Positions 16,780 through 25,606 are shown, counted from the first letter of the stretch. The stretch is 51,017 nt of DNA from Butyricimonas faecalis (GCF_003991565.1 NZ_CP032820.1:1-51017); one strand, 5' to 3'. Made by a program: numbers and translations. The notes: generated by a model from the sequence alone, not told the origin.

Positions 16780-17616
16780 ATGGATAATGATACAATCAAA
16801 GATTTAGGCTTATGCCCTATTTGCCAGAAAGGACACATAATGAAAGGTAGTTTAGGATATTCCTGTAATTACTTCAAAAACATGAATGACAAATGTACAT
16901 TTAATATTTATCATTCATATTGGGGAAAAGAGATTACAGAAGAAATAGCCAGACAATTAATAACAACAGGGAAAACAGATATATTTCATGACTTCCATAA
17001 TAAAAAAGGAGTTCCTTTTTCTGCATATCTGACTATCGAAAATGGAATCGTTATTCCTTCTTTCGTAAATGAAGTATTAGAAACTCCGTGTCCTGTGTGT
17101 GGTAGAGAAATTGAAATTTTACTAAATGGATATGCTTGTAAAGGGTATTCGCAAAAGGACAAGGACAACAACAGAGTTTGTAACCTCTATATACCCAAAA
17201 CTATTGCACAAAGAGAAATACCATTGGAAGCAGCAGAAATACTTGCCAAAGGAAAAAAAACACCGTTTATGACTGGATTTAAATCAAGAGAAGGAAATGA
17301 TTTTTCTTCACGGCTGGTTCTAACAGAGAACTTAGATATTTCTTTTGACAATACATTGTGTAAGTGTCCTAAGTGTGGAGGAAACTTATATATAAACAAA
17401 AAAGCCTATAATTGTTCCAACTATAGAAATGAAGCCATAAAATGTGATTTTGTCATTTGGCGTGAAATGTCAGGACGTTCTATAACTCCCGAAGAAGCAA
17501 TAGAACTTTGCGAGAAAAAAGAAACACCTGTGTTAACTGGATTTCATGATAAAAACGGGCAACCGATGGAAAGAAAGCTTGTACTGAACGATGATTTTAA
17601 AATAAAACTAATATGA
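16780..17616 (+). CDS. Stand-alone topoisomerase I/III C-terminal zinc-ribbon repeats
   Basis: The 278-residue protein is three tandem repeats of about 93 residues, each with CPxC...C...C (C12, C15, C29, C39 in the first), a helix with I/A-E-A-LL, then GKTxxxxGFxxKxGxxFxAxL. This is the C-terminal repeat of bacterial type IA topoisomerases (zinc ribbon plus Toprim-Crpt). No catalytic topoisomerase domain is encoded beside it. It may bind single-stranded DNA or help a host topoisomerase. It overlaps the next gene by four bases. Confidence 0.8.
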   Translation: MDNDTIKDLGLCPICQKGHIMKGSLGYSCNYFKNMNDKCTFNIYHSYWGKEITEEIARQLITTGKTDIFHDFHNKKGVPFSAYLTIENGIVIPSFVNEVLETPCPVCGREIEILLNGYACKGYSQKDKDNNRVCNLYIPKTIAQREIPLEAAEILAKGKKTPFMTGFKSREGNDFSSRLVLTENLDISFDNTLCKCPKCGGNLYINKKAYNCSNYRNEAIKCDFVIWREMSGRSITPEEAIELCEKKETPVLTGFHDKNGQPMERKLVLNDDFKIKLI

Positions 17617-17966
17617 AAATAGAATTTATAATTTATAGCCATTTTTTTAAAGAGAGAGGAATGAAGGTAAAGGGTGATTGGAATTTTCCGCATCTTCCAA
17701 GGATAGGCGAAGAAATTTCACCTCACATTATAATGTTTCAGAATGAATTTACCTATCAAAATTTATTAGAATATCTAACAGATGAAGCTAAAAGTGATTT
17801 TAATAAATTCAATGATGGTGAGGATGATTTAGAAGGAAATTTTAAAGCATGGGTATATGATGTTATCTGTGAGGTCAATATAGTTGAATCAATACATTAT
17901 AGACCAGATACAGAAGACTATACCCAAATTATTCCTGAAATTTGTTTAAGTGATTTAAGTAATTAA
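17613..17966 (+). CDS. Small unknown protein (PRIGE type, 1)
   Basis: The 117-residue acidic, soluble protein has LPRIGEEI near residue 30. The gene 18253-18519 carries a related VPRVGEKIYL segment, so the two may share a fold; they flank the HU gene. I do not recognise the family. Coupling by ATGA to the topoisomerase-repeat gene puts it in the same operon. Confidence 0.6.
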   Translation: MKIEFIIYSHFFKERGMKVKGDWNFPHLPRIGEEISPHIIMFQNEFTYQNLLEYLTDEAKSDFNKFNDGEDDLEGNFKAWVYDVICEVNIVESIHYRPDTEDYTQIIPEICLSDLSN

Positions 17967-17977
17967 ATATTATTGAT

Positions 17978-18256
17978 ATGCAAATGAATAAGACTGATTT
18001 AATCAAAATGGTTGCTGAAAAGGCAAATAAACCAACAAAAGAAGTAGCAGAAATAATTGATAGTTTTTTCAAAGAATTATCTCAAAATCTAAGAGAAAAA
18101 GATGTTTCTATAAAAGATTTTGGTACTTTCAAAAAGATTATTCAACCAGCTCGGATAGCTAGAAATCCGGCAACTGGAGAACCTGTAGAAGTTCCAGAAA
18201 AGGAAGTTGTTAAATTTAAGCCGTCCAAAAATATACTAAACATGAAATGGCTATGA
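17978..18256 (+). CDS. HU/IHF-family DNA-binding protein
   Basis: The 92 residues are the full length of an HU subunit: NKTDLIKMVAEKANK start, IKDFGTFKKI and PARIARNPATGEPVEVPEK, the DNA-contacting beta arm with RNPxTG. HU bends DNA and may serve the origin, oriT or the phased repeats of this plasmid (inference). It overlaps the next gene by four bases. Confidence 0.92.
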   Translation: MQMNKTDLIKMVAEKANKPTKEVAEIIDSFFKELSQNLREKDVSIKDFGTFKKIIQPARIARNPATGEPVEVPEKEVVKFKPSKNILNMKWL

Positions 18257-18519
18257 TAGAAATAAACATCCATATTCCTATAGATGGTGTGAACAATATT
18301 TCTATACCAATCCAATTACCTGTAGTTCCAAGGGTTGGAGAAAAGATTTATCTATCTGACAAACAAATAAATAATTTGATAAGTCTATTAGAAGAAGAAT
18401 ATTACCACAATCCACAAACAGAAGAATGGAAAGAATCAATAAGACGGTTCACCAATATTGAGGAAGTAGCATATAATGCTGCAAATGGAACGATACACAT
18501 TGAATTATCAACTATTTAA
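18253..18519 (+). CDS. Small unknown protein (PRVGE type, 2)
   Basis: The start at 18253 is chosen for the ATGA overlap with HU; an ATG at 18247 lies two codons earlier. The 88-residue acidic protein has VPRVGEKIYLSDKQINNLI. It resembles 17613-17966 in the short PR(I/V)GE segment. No function can be assigned. Confidence 0.6.
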   Translation: MIEINIHIPIDGVNNISIPIQLPVVPRVGEKIYLSDKQINNLISLLEEEYYHNPQTEEWKESIRRFTNIEEVAYNAANGTIHIELSTI

Positions 18520-18529
18520 AAGAAACAAT

Positions 18530-18973
18530 ATGAAAAAGTATTTATCATTAGTAATGATTGGTTTAAGCCTTATGTTGTCTGGATGCAATAAAGACGATAA
18601 CAACGACCCTGATACTCCACCTACAGGAGATACAGGAAAAGTACGTTATGAAGCTACCGTAAGCGACCCAGAAAATTTCAAACTTCTAATACATTATACA
18701 GTAGGAGTAGATATTTCTTCCGAAGCTCCCGAAGAAGCTGCCAAAGAAATTATTGTAGAAAGTCCATTCACATTTGAGCAAGAAGCCAAACAAGGAACAT
18801 ATTTATGGCTATCTGCCTACCCTATACCTAAAGATGAAGAAAACCTTGAAAATTTACAGCTACCTAAGACAGTCGAAGTAAAAATTTTTATTGATGATAA
18901 GCTGCATAAGTCTAACAGTGGTGAAAATTATGCAATGGTTCAACATATATTCGGACAGGAAAATTACCAGTAG
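18530..18973 (+). CDS. Small lipoprotein
   Basis: The start at 18530 gives a lipobox (LMLSGC, Cys19) and a 147-residue product; upstream in-frame codons overlap the previous gene. After the Cys an acidic, proline-rich linker (DDNNDPDTPPTG) is typical of surface-exposed Bacteroidetes lipoproteins. The rest is beta-rich and unrecognised. It is the last gene of the 12197 operon and is followed two bases later by repeat B2. Confidence 0.75.
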   Translation: MKKYLSLVMIGLSLMLSGCNKDDNNDPDTPPTGDTGKVRYEATVSDPENFKLLIHYTVGVDISSEAPEEAAKEIIVESPFTFEQEAKQGTYLWLSAYPIPKDEENLENLQLPKTVEVKIFIDDKLHKSNSGENYAMVQHIFGQENYQ

Positions 18974-18975
18974 AA

Positions 18976-19084
18976 TTGATACCTTTTCTGCCTGCACTGG
19001 AGAGAAACCGGGAAGGTATTTGATACCGTACTTTTCCGGGTTCTGCCCGGCATGGACGATAAGAGAACATTATTATGATACCAA
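18976..19084 (+). repeat. Repeat block B, short copy B2
   Basis: Only the core with boxes at 18978, 19022 and 19077 (steps 44, 55) is present. The inverted ends and first unit of the 250-bp block are missing. It sits between the lipoprotein stop and a terminator, upstream of the coupling-protein operon. The 107-base core matches B1 closely. Confidence 0.9.
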
Positions 19085-19097
19085 AAAATAAAAACCA

Positions 19098-19132
19098 ATA
19101 CCACTCTCACTGCATAAAAGAGTGGTATTTTC
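19098..19132. terminator. Terminator after repeat B2
   Basis: ATACCACTCT pairs with AGAGTGGTAT and is followed by a short T run. It would end the operon that starts at 12197, after the RNA of B2 is made. Confidence 0.75.
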
Positions 19133-19147
19133 ATTTGAATTAATAAA

Positions 19148-19372
19148 ATGAAAGACCAAAAAAGATTATTACACAAGTGCCTATTAGAAGACATTCCAGC
19201 TTTTGTAATATGCGGAACAGATATTTGTTCCGTCCAAGCAATGGAAGCATATTACCAGATAGCAGTAGAAAAAGGTTGCAATAGCAATTTTTTAGAAGAC
19301 TTGAAATTAGCTATAGAAGATTTCAAGGCTTTTCAATGTGAGGAACCTGAAAAAGTTAAAATACCCGATTAA
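19148..19372 (+). CDS. Small unknown protein before the coupling protein
   Basis: The 74-residue acidic protein has three cysteines in its first 27 residues and a helical second half. It ends three bases before the coupling-protein start, so both are co-translated. I do not recognise the family. Confidence 0.6.
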   Translation: MKDQKRLLHKCLLEDIPAFVICGTDICSVQAMEAYYQIAVEKGCNSNFLEDLKLAIEDFKAFQCEEPEKVKIPD

Positions 19373-19375
19373 ATC

Positions 19376-21331
19376 ATGGAAGAAAGCAAAGAATTACAAA
19401 AACTATATGGATTCATGCAAGCATTCATTTATATAACTGTTTGCATAGAGATTCTACTATTTGTTCATTTTCCCTTTAGTGAACAAATTATGCCCTTATT
19501 ATCAAAAATGGCAAAAATTCCTATCTATTCTAATATTCTTTATAGTAAACTATTTACATTCTTTATTATAATGGTTACTTGCATTGGAACACGTTCAAAA
19601 AAGGATTTAGAATTAGACCCGACTAAACAAATCATTTTTCCTTTAATCTTTGGATTCATAATGTTCTTTGGAAGTATATGCTTTCTTTTCTTTAAAGAAA
19701 AAGGAGAAACTAGTTTAGAATGGTATAATATAGCTTACATTATACTATCAATAATTGGAGCGACATTAATAAATTCAGCTCTAGATAACATTTCCAAACG
19801 TATTAAATCAAACTTTATGAAAGATAGATTTAATATAGAGAATGAAAGCTTTGAACAATCTAAAGACAAGGTAGAAACAGAATTCTCTGTCAATATTCCG
19901 ATGAAGTTTTTCTACAATAGAAAGTGGCATAATGGGTGGCTGAATATATGCAACTGTTTTCGTGGAACTTTCGTAATAGGAACGCCTGGAAGTGGTAAAT
20001 CTTTTTCTGTTATAAATTCTTTTATAAGACAACATTCAGCTAAAGGATTTGCAGAAGTTGTTTACGACTTCAAATTTCCTGAACTTGCCAAAATTGCATA
20101 TTATAATTATCAAAAGAACAAGCAATTAGGAAAAATACCAAGTAATTTCAAGTTCAATGTCATTAATTTTTCTGATATTGAATATAGTAGAAGAATAAAC
20201 CCATTGAAACGAGAATATATAGAAATCCTAGCAGATGCAACAGAAACGGCAGAAGCATTATATGAGAGTTTACAAAAAGGCGACAAAGGAAGTGGAGGTA
20301 ATAGCGATTTTTTTAAAACATCAGCAGTAAACTTGTTAGCAGCTTCTATTTATTTTTGGTCTAGATACGAGAATGGCAAATATTCAGATTTACCGCATGT
20401 ACTGGCTTTCCTTAATCAAGAATATGACGTACTTTTTAAAGTCCTCTTTTCCGAACCTGAATTAAAATCACTAGTTTCCCCATTTGAAGCTGCATATAAA
20501 TCAGGAGCAGTGGACCAATTAGAAGGACAGATGGCAAGTCTAAAAGTACAGTTATCAAGACTAGCAACTAAAGAATCTTTTTGGGTATTTAGTGGCAATG
20601 ATTTCAATTTAAAAGTATCAGATAAAAAAGACCCTAGTTATCTTATCATTGCAAATAACCCTAAAACACAAAGCATGAATAGTGCTTTAAATGCACTTAT
20701 CATTAACCGATTAACTAGACTTGTCAATACAAAAGGTAACTACCCTACTTCAATCATAGTAGATGAATGTCCCACATTATATTTTTATCAACTTGCAACA
20801 CTACTTTCTACTGCACGTAGCAATAAGGTTTCAATTTGTTTGGGATTACAGGAACTACCGCAATTAGAAGAACAATACGGCAAAGCTACCGCAAAAACTA
20901 TAACTTCTATTATAGGTAACACTTTATCCGGGCAAGCTAAAGCTCCTGAAACTTTAGATTGGCTACAAAAACTATTTGGAAAAGTTAAGCAAGTAAAAGA
21001 AGGTGTTACTATCAGAAGAAACGAAACAACAATTAATATGAATGAACAAATGGATTTTGTTATCCCGGCATCCAAAATATCTTCATTACAAGCTGGTACA
21101 TTAGTAGGGCAAGTTGCATTAGATTTTGGACAAGAAGATAATTTTCCAACAGCGATGTACCATTGCAAAACCAATTTAGATTTAAAAAAAATTAAGAAAG
21201 AAGAAGAAGCCTACAAAGAACTGCCAAAAGTATATAACTTTGGGACAGCAGATAATAGAGAGAAATTACTGCAAAAAAACTTTAAGAGAATATACGACGA
21301 AGTAGAAACAGTAATAGAACAATATGTATAA
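19376..21331 (+). CDS. Type IV coupling protein (VirD4/TraG-type, YWFCY-like N-terminus)
   Basis: This 651-residue ATPase brings the relaxase-DNA complex to the secretion channel. The first 135 residues carry four hydrophobic segments. Walker A is GTPGSGKS at 202-209; the Walker B region is TSIIVDECPTLYFY (about 458-471). The all-alpha region between (about 280-430) is duplicated as the separate gene 5659-6417. In Bacteroides mobile elements this protein is also called MobC or TraG and is encoded near mobA/mobB, as here. The next gene overlaps it by eight bases. Confidence 0.92.
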   Translation: MEESKELQKLYGFMQAFIYITVCIEILLFVHFPFSEQIMPLLSKMAKIPIYSNILYSKLFTFFIIMVTCIGTRSKKDLELDPTKQIIFPLIFGFIMFFGSICFLFFKEKGETSLEWYNIAYIILSIIGATLINSALDNISKRIKSNFMKDRFNIENESFEQSKDKVETEFSVNIPMKFFYNRKWHNGWLNICNCFRGTFVIGTPGSGKSFSVINSFIRQHSAKGFAEVVYDFKFPELAKIAYYNYQKNKQLGKIPSNFKFNVINFSDIEYSRRINPLKREYIEILADATETAEALYESLQKGDKGSGGNSDFFKTSAVNLLAASIYFWSRYENGKYSDLPHVLAFLNQEYDVLFKVLFSEPELKSLVSPFEAAYKSGAVDQLEGQMASLKVQLSRLATKESFWVFSGNDFNLKVSDKKDPSYLIIANNPKTQSMNSALNALIINRLTRLVNTKGNYPTSIIVDECPTLYFYQLATLLSTARSNKVSICLGLQELPQLEEQYGKATAKTITSIIGNTLSGQAKAPETLDWLQKLFGKVKQVKEGVTIRRNETTINMNEQMDFVIPASKISSLQAGTLVGQVALDFGQEDNFPTAMYHCKTNLDLKKIKKEEEAYKELPKVYNFGTADNREKLLQKNFKRIYDEVETVIEQYV

Positions 21332-21710
21332 CATTACATTACCAATTTTAGGCACAAGGTTAAAGCAAATCCGAGAGCATATAGGATATTCCCAAGCTCA
21401 ATTAGCAGAACAGCTGAACTGTAAACAAAATGCGATTTCAAATCTTGAACTAGGAAAAGGGGGCAGCCTAAAACTTTTATTTCAAGTGCTGAATTTTTAT
21501 TCTAACTATGTTTTTATAGATTTAATATTTAGTGAAAAGTTTTATCTGATTTCTAATACAGAAGAAGATGAAGCACAAAAAGCCAATTATAATTCTGTTA
21601 TAATAGAAATTATAAGACAATCAGAAAAAAACTATGAGGATGCTATGTCAAACGCTAAAAAAGAGCTAGAAGCTAATCTTCAAAAAGCCATCAATTTATT
21701 ACAGCCTTAA
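21324..21710 (+). CDS. XRE-family helix-turn-helix regulator
   Basis: The 128-residue protein has a Cro/C1-type HTH (about 8-60: LGTRLKQIREHIGYSQAQLAEQLNCKQNAISNLELG) and a helical C-terminus. It overlaps the coupling-protein gene, so it is probably co-expressed and may feed back on mobilization genes. It is one of few candidate readers of the GATACC arrays (speculative). Confidence 0.87.
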   Translation: MYNITLPILGTRLKQIREHIGYSQAQLAEQLNCKQNAISNLELGKGGSLKLLFQVLNFYSNYVFIDLIFSEKFYLISNTEEDEAQKANYNSVIIEIIRQSEKNYEDAMSNAKKELEANLQKAINLLQP

Positions 21711-21711
21711 T

Positions 21712-21748
21712 AAAATAAAAGAGAGTACCAAATACTCTCTTTTATTTT
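21712..21748. terminator. Terminator of the coupling-protein operon
   Basis: AAAATAAAAGAGAGTA and its exact reverse complement flank CCAAA, giving a 16-bp perfect stem with A/T arms, right after the stop at 21710. Confidence 0.85.
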
Positions 21749-21770
21749 CAATATTACTTTAAAGAATTTG

Positions 21771-21923
21771 TTGATACCGTACTTTTCGGAGTTCCGGCAC
21801 TGATGGGCAAACATGGCATGATGAAATGATACCGAATTATCATTCCTGGCACACCCTGCAGAACGACCTTTTGATACCAAATACAAAAAGCAGCCGGAAG
21901 CCGGACGCAAAAAATTGATACCA
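21771..21923 (+). repeat. Repeat block A, copy A2
   Basis: GATACC boxes start at 21773, 21828, 21873 and 21917 (steps 55, 45, 44). It is nearly identical to A1 but stands alone, with no block B and no AT-rich spacer. It lies between the convergent HTH and traB genes, the only copy not upstream of a promoter. Confidence 0.9.
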
Positions 21924-21974
21924 TAAAACAAAAAAAGAAAAGTGTTTTCTAAACTAGCCTAACCAAAATCTTTT

Positions 21975-22003
21975 GTTTCACAAAACGACCCTTTTTCTGT
22001 ACT
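21975..22003 (-). repeat. 29-bp box shared (inverted) with the tra-operon upstream region
   Basis: On the minus strand this reads AGTACAGAAAAAGGGTCG, five unmatched bases, then TGAAAC. The same arrangement occurs on the plus strand at 34051-34079, upstream of the first tra gene. Twenty-four or more of 29 bases match. It may be an operator or recombination site. Confidence 0.55.
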
Positions 22004-22436
22004 AAAGAAAACGGTTCTTTTTTTGCTTAATCAAAGAACTTATGTCGCTACGGTGTTTAGTTAACCAATCTTCCAAAATAAACGAAACTAAAGATGAAAT
22101 AGGTATTTTGGCTTTAGCTTTGAGCAACCCAAACACCTCTTTTACATCTGTATCAACATATAGAACTTCCTTGCAATTATAATTTTTTCCTTTAATGTAC
22201 TCTAATAAGTCCGTCAAATCCATTTCACTAGAGCCATTAAAATTAAAAACTTCCGAAGAAGTTGTTTCCATTTCTACATGAAGTGGTTCTTTCTCCTCTT
22301 CAACTTCATATTTAGCTTCTTGAATAGGAGCTTCATTTATACTACTCCCATGCAATTCTTCACCTCTTATCATTTTAGCTATTTCCAGAACACTAGAAAT
22401 ACCTTCATTTTGCTTTTTCCTTAATTTATCAGCCAT
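22002..22436 (-). CDS. traB: TraB-like DUF3408 protein
   Basis: The ATG start at 22436 (MADKLRKKQ) is preferred to a TTG two codons earlier. The 144-residue protein has a basic N-terminus, an acidic linker and a C-terminal domain (about 75-140, YVDTDVKEVFGLLKAKAKIPISSLVSFILEDWL) with the pattern of DUF3408, which follows ParA-type TraA in Bacteroides conjugative elements. That order is kept here. It is possibly a RHH-like DNA-binding partner of the ParA ATPase. Confidence 0.75.
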   Translation of the reverse strand: MADKLRKKQNEGISSVLEIAKMIRGEELHGSSINEAPIQEAKYEVEEEKEPLHVEMETTSSEVFNFNGSSEMDLTDLLEYIKGKNYNCKEVLYVDTDVKEVFGLLKAKAKIPISSLVSFILEDWLTKHRSDISSLIKQKKNRFL

Positions 22437-22494
22437 GTGCAAATATATACAATAAATGAATAACTTTATAACAAATATCTATTAAAAGAATATT

Positions 22495-23118
22495 TTATTT
22501 TATTGCTCCTTCTTGAATGATATAATCATAAGCATTCTTCACCTTATCAATACACTCATTACTAATTGCTAATGTATTTATACGTTCCATAGCAACAGAA
22601 GCTGGTATTTCATCTGTAACAAAACCAACTTGCTTAAGAATATCAACTACCTGTTCTTTTGTTTCATATCTTACCGCAGTTCTCATATTGTTAGGTAAAA
22701 AGAATATTTTGGCTTTTACATTTAAATACTGTAACACTTGGATAAAAAAACCTGTACTATCCATTGTAAATTTATCGTATTTAAATGGGCATATTATTAT
22801 ATCCGCAGCTTTAAGAATAGTTCCCAGAGCATCATCATCAATCTTACCAGGCAAATCTATTAATAGATTTCCTTGCTCAACCTTAGTAAAATCACTAATA
22901 ATTTTAGCAACATTAGATATATCGGTTTGTATAACCTCATATTTAGGTTCATTATCATAGGTCGCAATATCTTCTTTTCTTCTATCCGATAATGAACGCT
23001 GAAAATCTAAATCCAATACTAGAACTTCTTTTCCTTTTTCTACTAGATAGTTGGCAAATTGTATGCAATTAGTCGTTTTACCACAACCGCCTTTCTGATT
23101 CCCAAATAATATTATCAT
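22495..23118 (-). CDS. traA: ParA-family ATPase (TraA-like)
   Basis: The 207-residue protein has a deviant Walker A NQKGGCGKTT at residues 6-15, with the signature lysine, plus DLDFQRSLSDRR and IDLPGK. It may act in plasmid partition or in placing the transfer machinery. No ParB gene lies beside it; the DUF3408 protein downstream is the likely partner. It is 16 bases downstream of the relaxase gene on the same strand. Confidence 0.9.
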   Translation of the reverse strand: MIILFGNQKGGCGKTTNCIQFANYLVEKGKEVLVLDLDFQRSLSDRRKEDIATYDNEPKYEVIQTDISNVAKIISDFTKVEQGNLLIDLPGKIDDDALGTILKAADIIICPFKYDKFTMDSTGFFIQVLQYLNVKAKIFFLPNNMRTAVRYETKEQVVDILKQVGFVTDEIPASVAMERINTLAISNECIDKVKNAYDYIIQEGAIK

Positions 23119-23134
23119 ATCTTACTTATATTTA

Positions 23135-24697
23135 TTAATTTTGTTGCTGTCCTCTTTTCTTTTTCCTATTAGGAGATTTATCTTGCTGTACATTTATATG
23201 CTGGCTAAGAATATCACAAATAGCATCAATCAGATTAAATCCCCTTGCCAGTTCTGAATCTTGTTCAACATTTATTCTTTCCATCTTATCAAGAGTAACT
23301 AGAGTAATCCTATCTTTACTATAGCCATCTTTTATAATATTGATTCCTAAATCATCAGTACTTACGATTACTTTATTCTTTTTATCTATTAGATAAACTA
23401 AATTATCATCTTCAACAAAAAGAATTCCTTTTTCTCTTAATGTAGAATGTAAATCTGAACTATGAGCCAAATAACTATTTATCATATCAGTATAGACAGT
23501 ATTTTTTTTATCCATATGCTCTTGAATCAAAATATCATCTTTTTTCACATGATAAATTCTACTTAACAACTCGGCTTCTTTAAGTGTAGCAACATTAAAT
23601 TTATTTGCTTCATACACTCTGCTATTATATCTAAGTTCTTTCAACAGTTTTTTATCAAGAACCAATAAAGCCTTATCATCACCATTTATAAATATTGTGC
23701 CATTCATTGAAAACCTATAACCGTAATCTAACATTAATTTCTTGAAACTATCCATTGTATATTTTGTTCCATCTTTCAAAAGAAGATTAATTATACTATT
23801 ACAGTGTTCAACTTTTGCTTGTTTATTAGGCTCTACTAAAAGTTCCTTCAAATCCATAACTTCCCCACCTTTCAGAACTCTCTTATTTCTATAATCAATT
23901 AATGTATATCCATAAGGTTTAGTATGTCCTTTTCCTGTATGAAAGACTAAATTTATACCAAACTTATCTTTCATCAAAGTTTGAAGTTCTGTATAGGAAA
24001 GTCCTTGCTTATATTTAAATAAAAGAGCTGTTATCTGTTTTCTTCTTTCTTCATCAGGTGTATATTGTTTAGCTTTATCTTTTATCTGCTCTAATTGAAT
24101 TGAAGCGTGCTTTTCACCACCCTTATACAAAATTAATAATCCATCCTTTTCTCTTAATTTCCATCCTGATTGTTCAAGTAACAACTTATATTGCTGCACT
24201 GTAGAAAAAGAAAACTCCATGTATTTTGAAATATCATCTTTAGCCTTCAAAGCTAAATCAACATTCATTATTTGATTTATGACTTTCTGTGAGCGCACAG
24301 CTTCCATATTATCTTTTACCTTCTGTCCGTTCTTCTGTACTCGTGTAGAAACAATATGTACATGATTATTTTCTGTATCAGAATGAAAATATATCATATA
24401 AGGATTATTTCCATAACCCATTTTATTTATATATTGCAAAGCTACATTTTTCAAATCCTCTGCCGAATATTCACGCCCCTTACATGAAATCACTGCATGA
24501 AATTGTTTTGCCTTGACCGCTGGATTAGTCCTACAGACAGATTCCATATAAGCTATATAATCCGACTTCTTCAAATTATCTGGATTCATAGCAAAATTTT
24601 CTGCAACAAGAAGTTCACTCTTGCCTTCCTCATTCTTTCGCTCATTATAATCAATACCAGCGAAAGAAGTTGCCGCTTTTAAAACTACTACTACCAT
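23135..24697 (-). CDS. mobB: Relaxase (MobB-type mobilization nuclease)
   Basis: The start at 24697 (MVVVVLKAATSF) lies 18 bases from the TATATTTG box at 24716-24723; an upstream in-frame start at 24754 would precede that promoter. The 520-residue protein has the relaxase histidine motif NNHVHIVSTRVQ (about residues 110-121) in an N-terminal nuclease domain like Bacteroides MobB/TaxC-type relaxases. It would nick the plasmid at oriT, bound with the MobC-like protein 25131-25487. The C-terminal 250 residues are unassigned. Confidence 0.87.
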   Translation of the reverse strand: MVVVVLKAATSFAGIDYNERKNEEGKSELLVAENFAMNPDNLKKSDYIAYMESVCRTNPAVKAKQFHAVISCKGREYSAEDLKNVALQYINKMGYGNNPYMIYFHSDTENNHVHIVSTRVQKNGQKVKDNMEAVRSQKVINQIMNVDLALKAKDDISKYMEFSFSTVQQYKLLLEQSGWKLREKDGLLILYKGGEKHASIQLEQIKDKAKQYTPDEERRKQITALLFKYKQGLSYTELQTLMKDKFGINLVFHTGKGHTKPYGYTLIDYRNKRVLKGGEVMDLKELLVEPNKQAKVEHCNSIINLLLKDGTKYTMDSFKKLMLDYGYRFSMNGTIFINGDDKALLVLDKKLLKELRYNSRVYEANKFNVATLKEAELLSRIYHVKKDDILIQEHMDKKNTVYTDMINSYLAHSSDLHSTLREKGILFVEDDNLVYLIDKKNKVIVSTDDLGINIIKDGYSKDRITLVTLDKMERINVEQDSELARGFNLIDAICDILSQHINVQQDKSPNRKKKRGQQQN

Positions 24698-24715
24698 ATT
24701 TATAACTTCACACCG

Positions 24716-24723
24716 CAAATATA
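24716..24723 (-). promoter_or_regulatory. -7 box of the relaxase operon
   Basis: TATATTTG on the minus strand, with a TTTT tract about 21 bases upstream. It drives relaxase, traA and traB. Repeat B3 lies about 100 bases upstream in the same orientation, separated by an AT-rich tract. Confidence 0.65.
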
Positions 24724-24820
24724 CAAACAAATATTCAATAAAAGAATATTTCAATATAATTTATTCATATAATAAATATTCAAATATTATATATTCATAT
24801 ATTATTTATATATATAATAT

Positions 24821-25070
24821 TTTTCCCTAAAGTTTTTGGTATCATAATAATGTTCTCTTATCGTCCATGCCGGGCAGAACCCGGAAAAGTACGGTATCAA
24901 ATACCTTCCCGGTTTCTCTCCAGTGCAGGCAGAAAAGGTATCAATTAGATGCAATCCTTTTGCTGATGGGCGATAGTTCCTGAATGGTGTCGGTGTCTTT
25001 TCTTTTATGATGCAGCCGTTTTCCTGTATTCAGGTATAGAGAGAAACGACACAAGGAACTTTAGGGAAAA
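24821..25070 (-). repeat. Repeat block B, copy B3 (250 bp, perfect 14-bp inverted ends)
   Basis: The ends TTTTCCCTAAAGTT and AACTTTAGGGAAAA are exact inverses. Boxes (as GGTATC on plus) start at 24838, 24893 and 24937, with a GGTGTC variant at 24992 (steps 55, 44, 55). It lies between the mob accessory gene and the relaxase gene. AT-rich tracts (24724-24820, 25071-25130) flank it. Confidence 0.9.
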
Positions 25071-25130
25071 GAAATAGTAACGCTGTCTTTATCACTAAAA
25101 TTATATATATAAATATTATATATACATATA

Positions 25131-25487
25131 TTATTTGATTGACATCAACTTACGCCAAGTAACATTCAATTTATCTTGCATAATTACATAGTCTGCCATT
25201 TTCTTTTCTACCTCATTAAGAACCTCTTGATTAACTTCTTCCTTATGAATATTTACATACCTAGCCAACTGATTTATATTATTTCCTATACGTTTCATTT
25301 CCAAACAAATTTCATCCATCGAACGAATAAATTCTTTAGGGTCAATAAGACCAACTCCTTTCCTAAAGACTCTCTGTCTAAAATAATCTGACATACATTT
25401 GCTAGATTTAGAAGCTTTAGTTAGTTCTTCATATTCTAAATTCGTTAAGCGAACTTTCACTATTCTATCTCTTTTATTTGCTTTCAT
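25131..25487 (-). CDS. mobA: MobA/MobC-type relaxosome accessory protein
   Basis: The 118-residue protein has an N-terminal RHH-like region (RIVKVRLTNLEYEELTKASKSSKCMSDYFRQRV) and the family motif MKRIGNNINQLARYVN (about 65-80), as in MobC/BmgB relaxosome proteins. It should bind oriT, here predicted within its own 5' leader, and recruit the relaxase encoded downstream. Confidence 0.88.
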   Translation of the reverse strand: MKANKRDRIVKVRLTNLEYEELTKASKSSKCMSDYFRQRVFRKGVGLIDPKEFIRSMDEICLEMKRIGNNINQLARYVNIHKEEVNQEVLNEVEKKMADYVIMQDKLNVTWRKLMSIK

Positions 25488-25509
25488 ACTATGATACTAA
25501 ATAATATAT

Positions 25510-25586
25510 GCCCCCAAGTTGCGAGGGGGCTAAACTCCTGATTTATCAGGCAAGATTTGGTTTTTGTGTCCACAAAAACACATCTT
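25510..25586. other. Candidate plasmid oriT (three hairpins)
   Basis: Three inverted repeats lie in 77 bases just upstream of the mob gene: GCCCCC/GGGGGC (25510-25530), CCTGAT/ATCAGG (25537-25550) and GTTTTTGTG/CACAAAAAC extended by AAGAT/ATCTT (25552-25586). A relaxosome gene pair follows. Origins of transfer usually have such repeats beside the mob genes. The exact nick site cannot be read from sequence alone. Confidence 0.55.
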
Positions 25587-25606
25587 GCTATTAATTTCTA
25601 CAAACG

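Noticed and set aside
25555..25575. Simple terminator for a gene upstream of mob
   Set aside because: No gene on the plus strand reads into it, and the hairpin lies inside the mob leader; oriT fits better.
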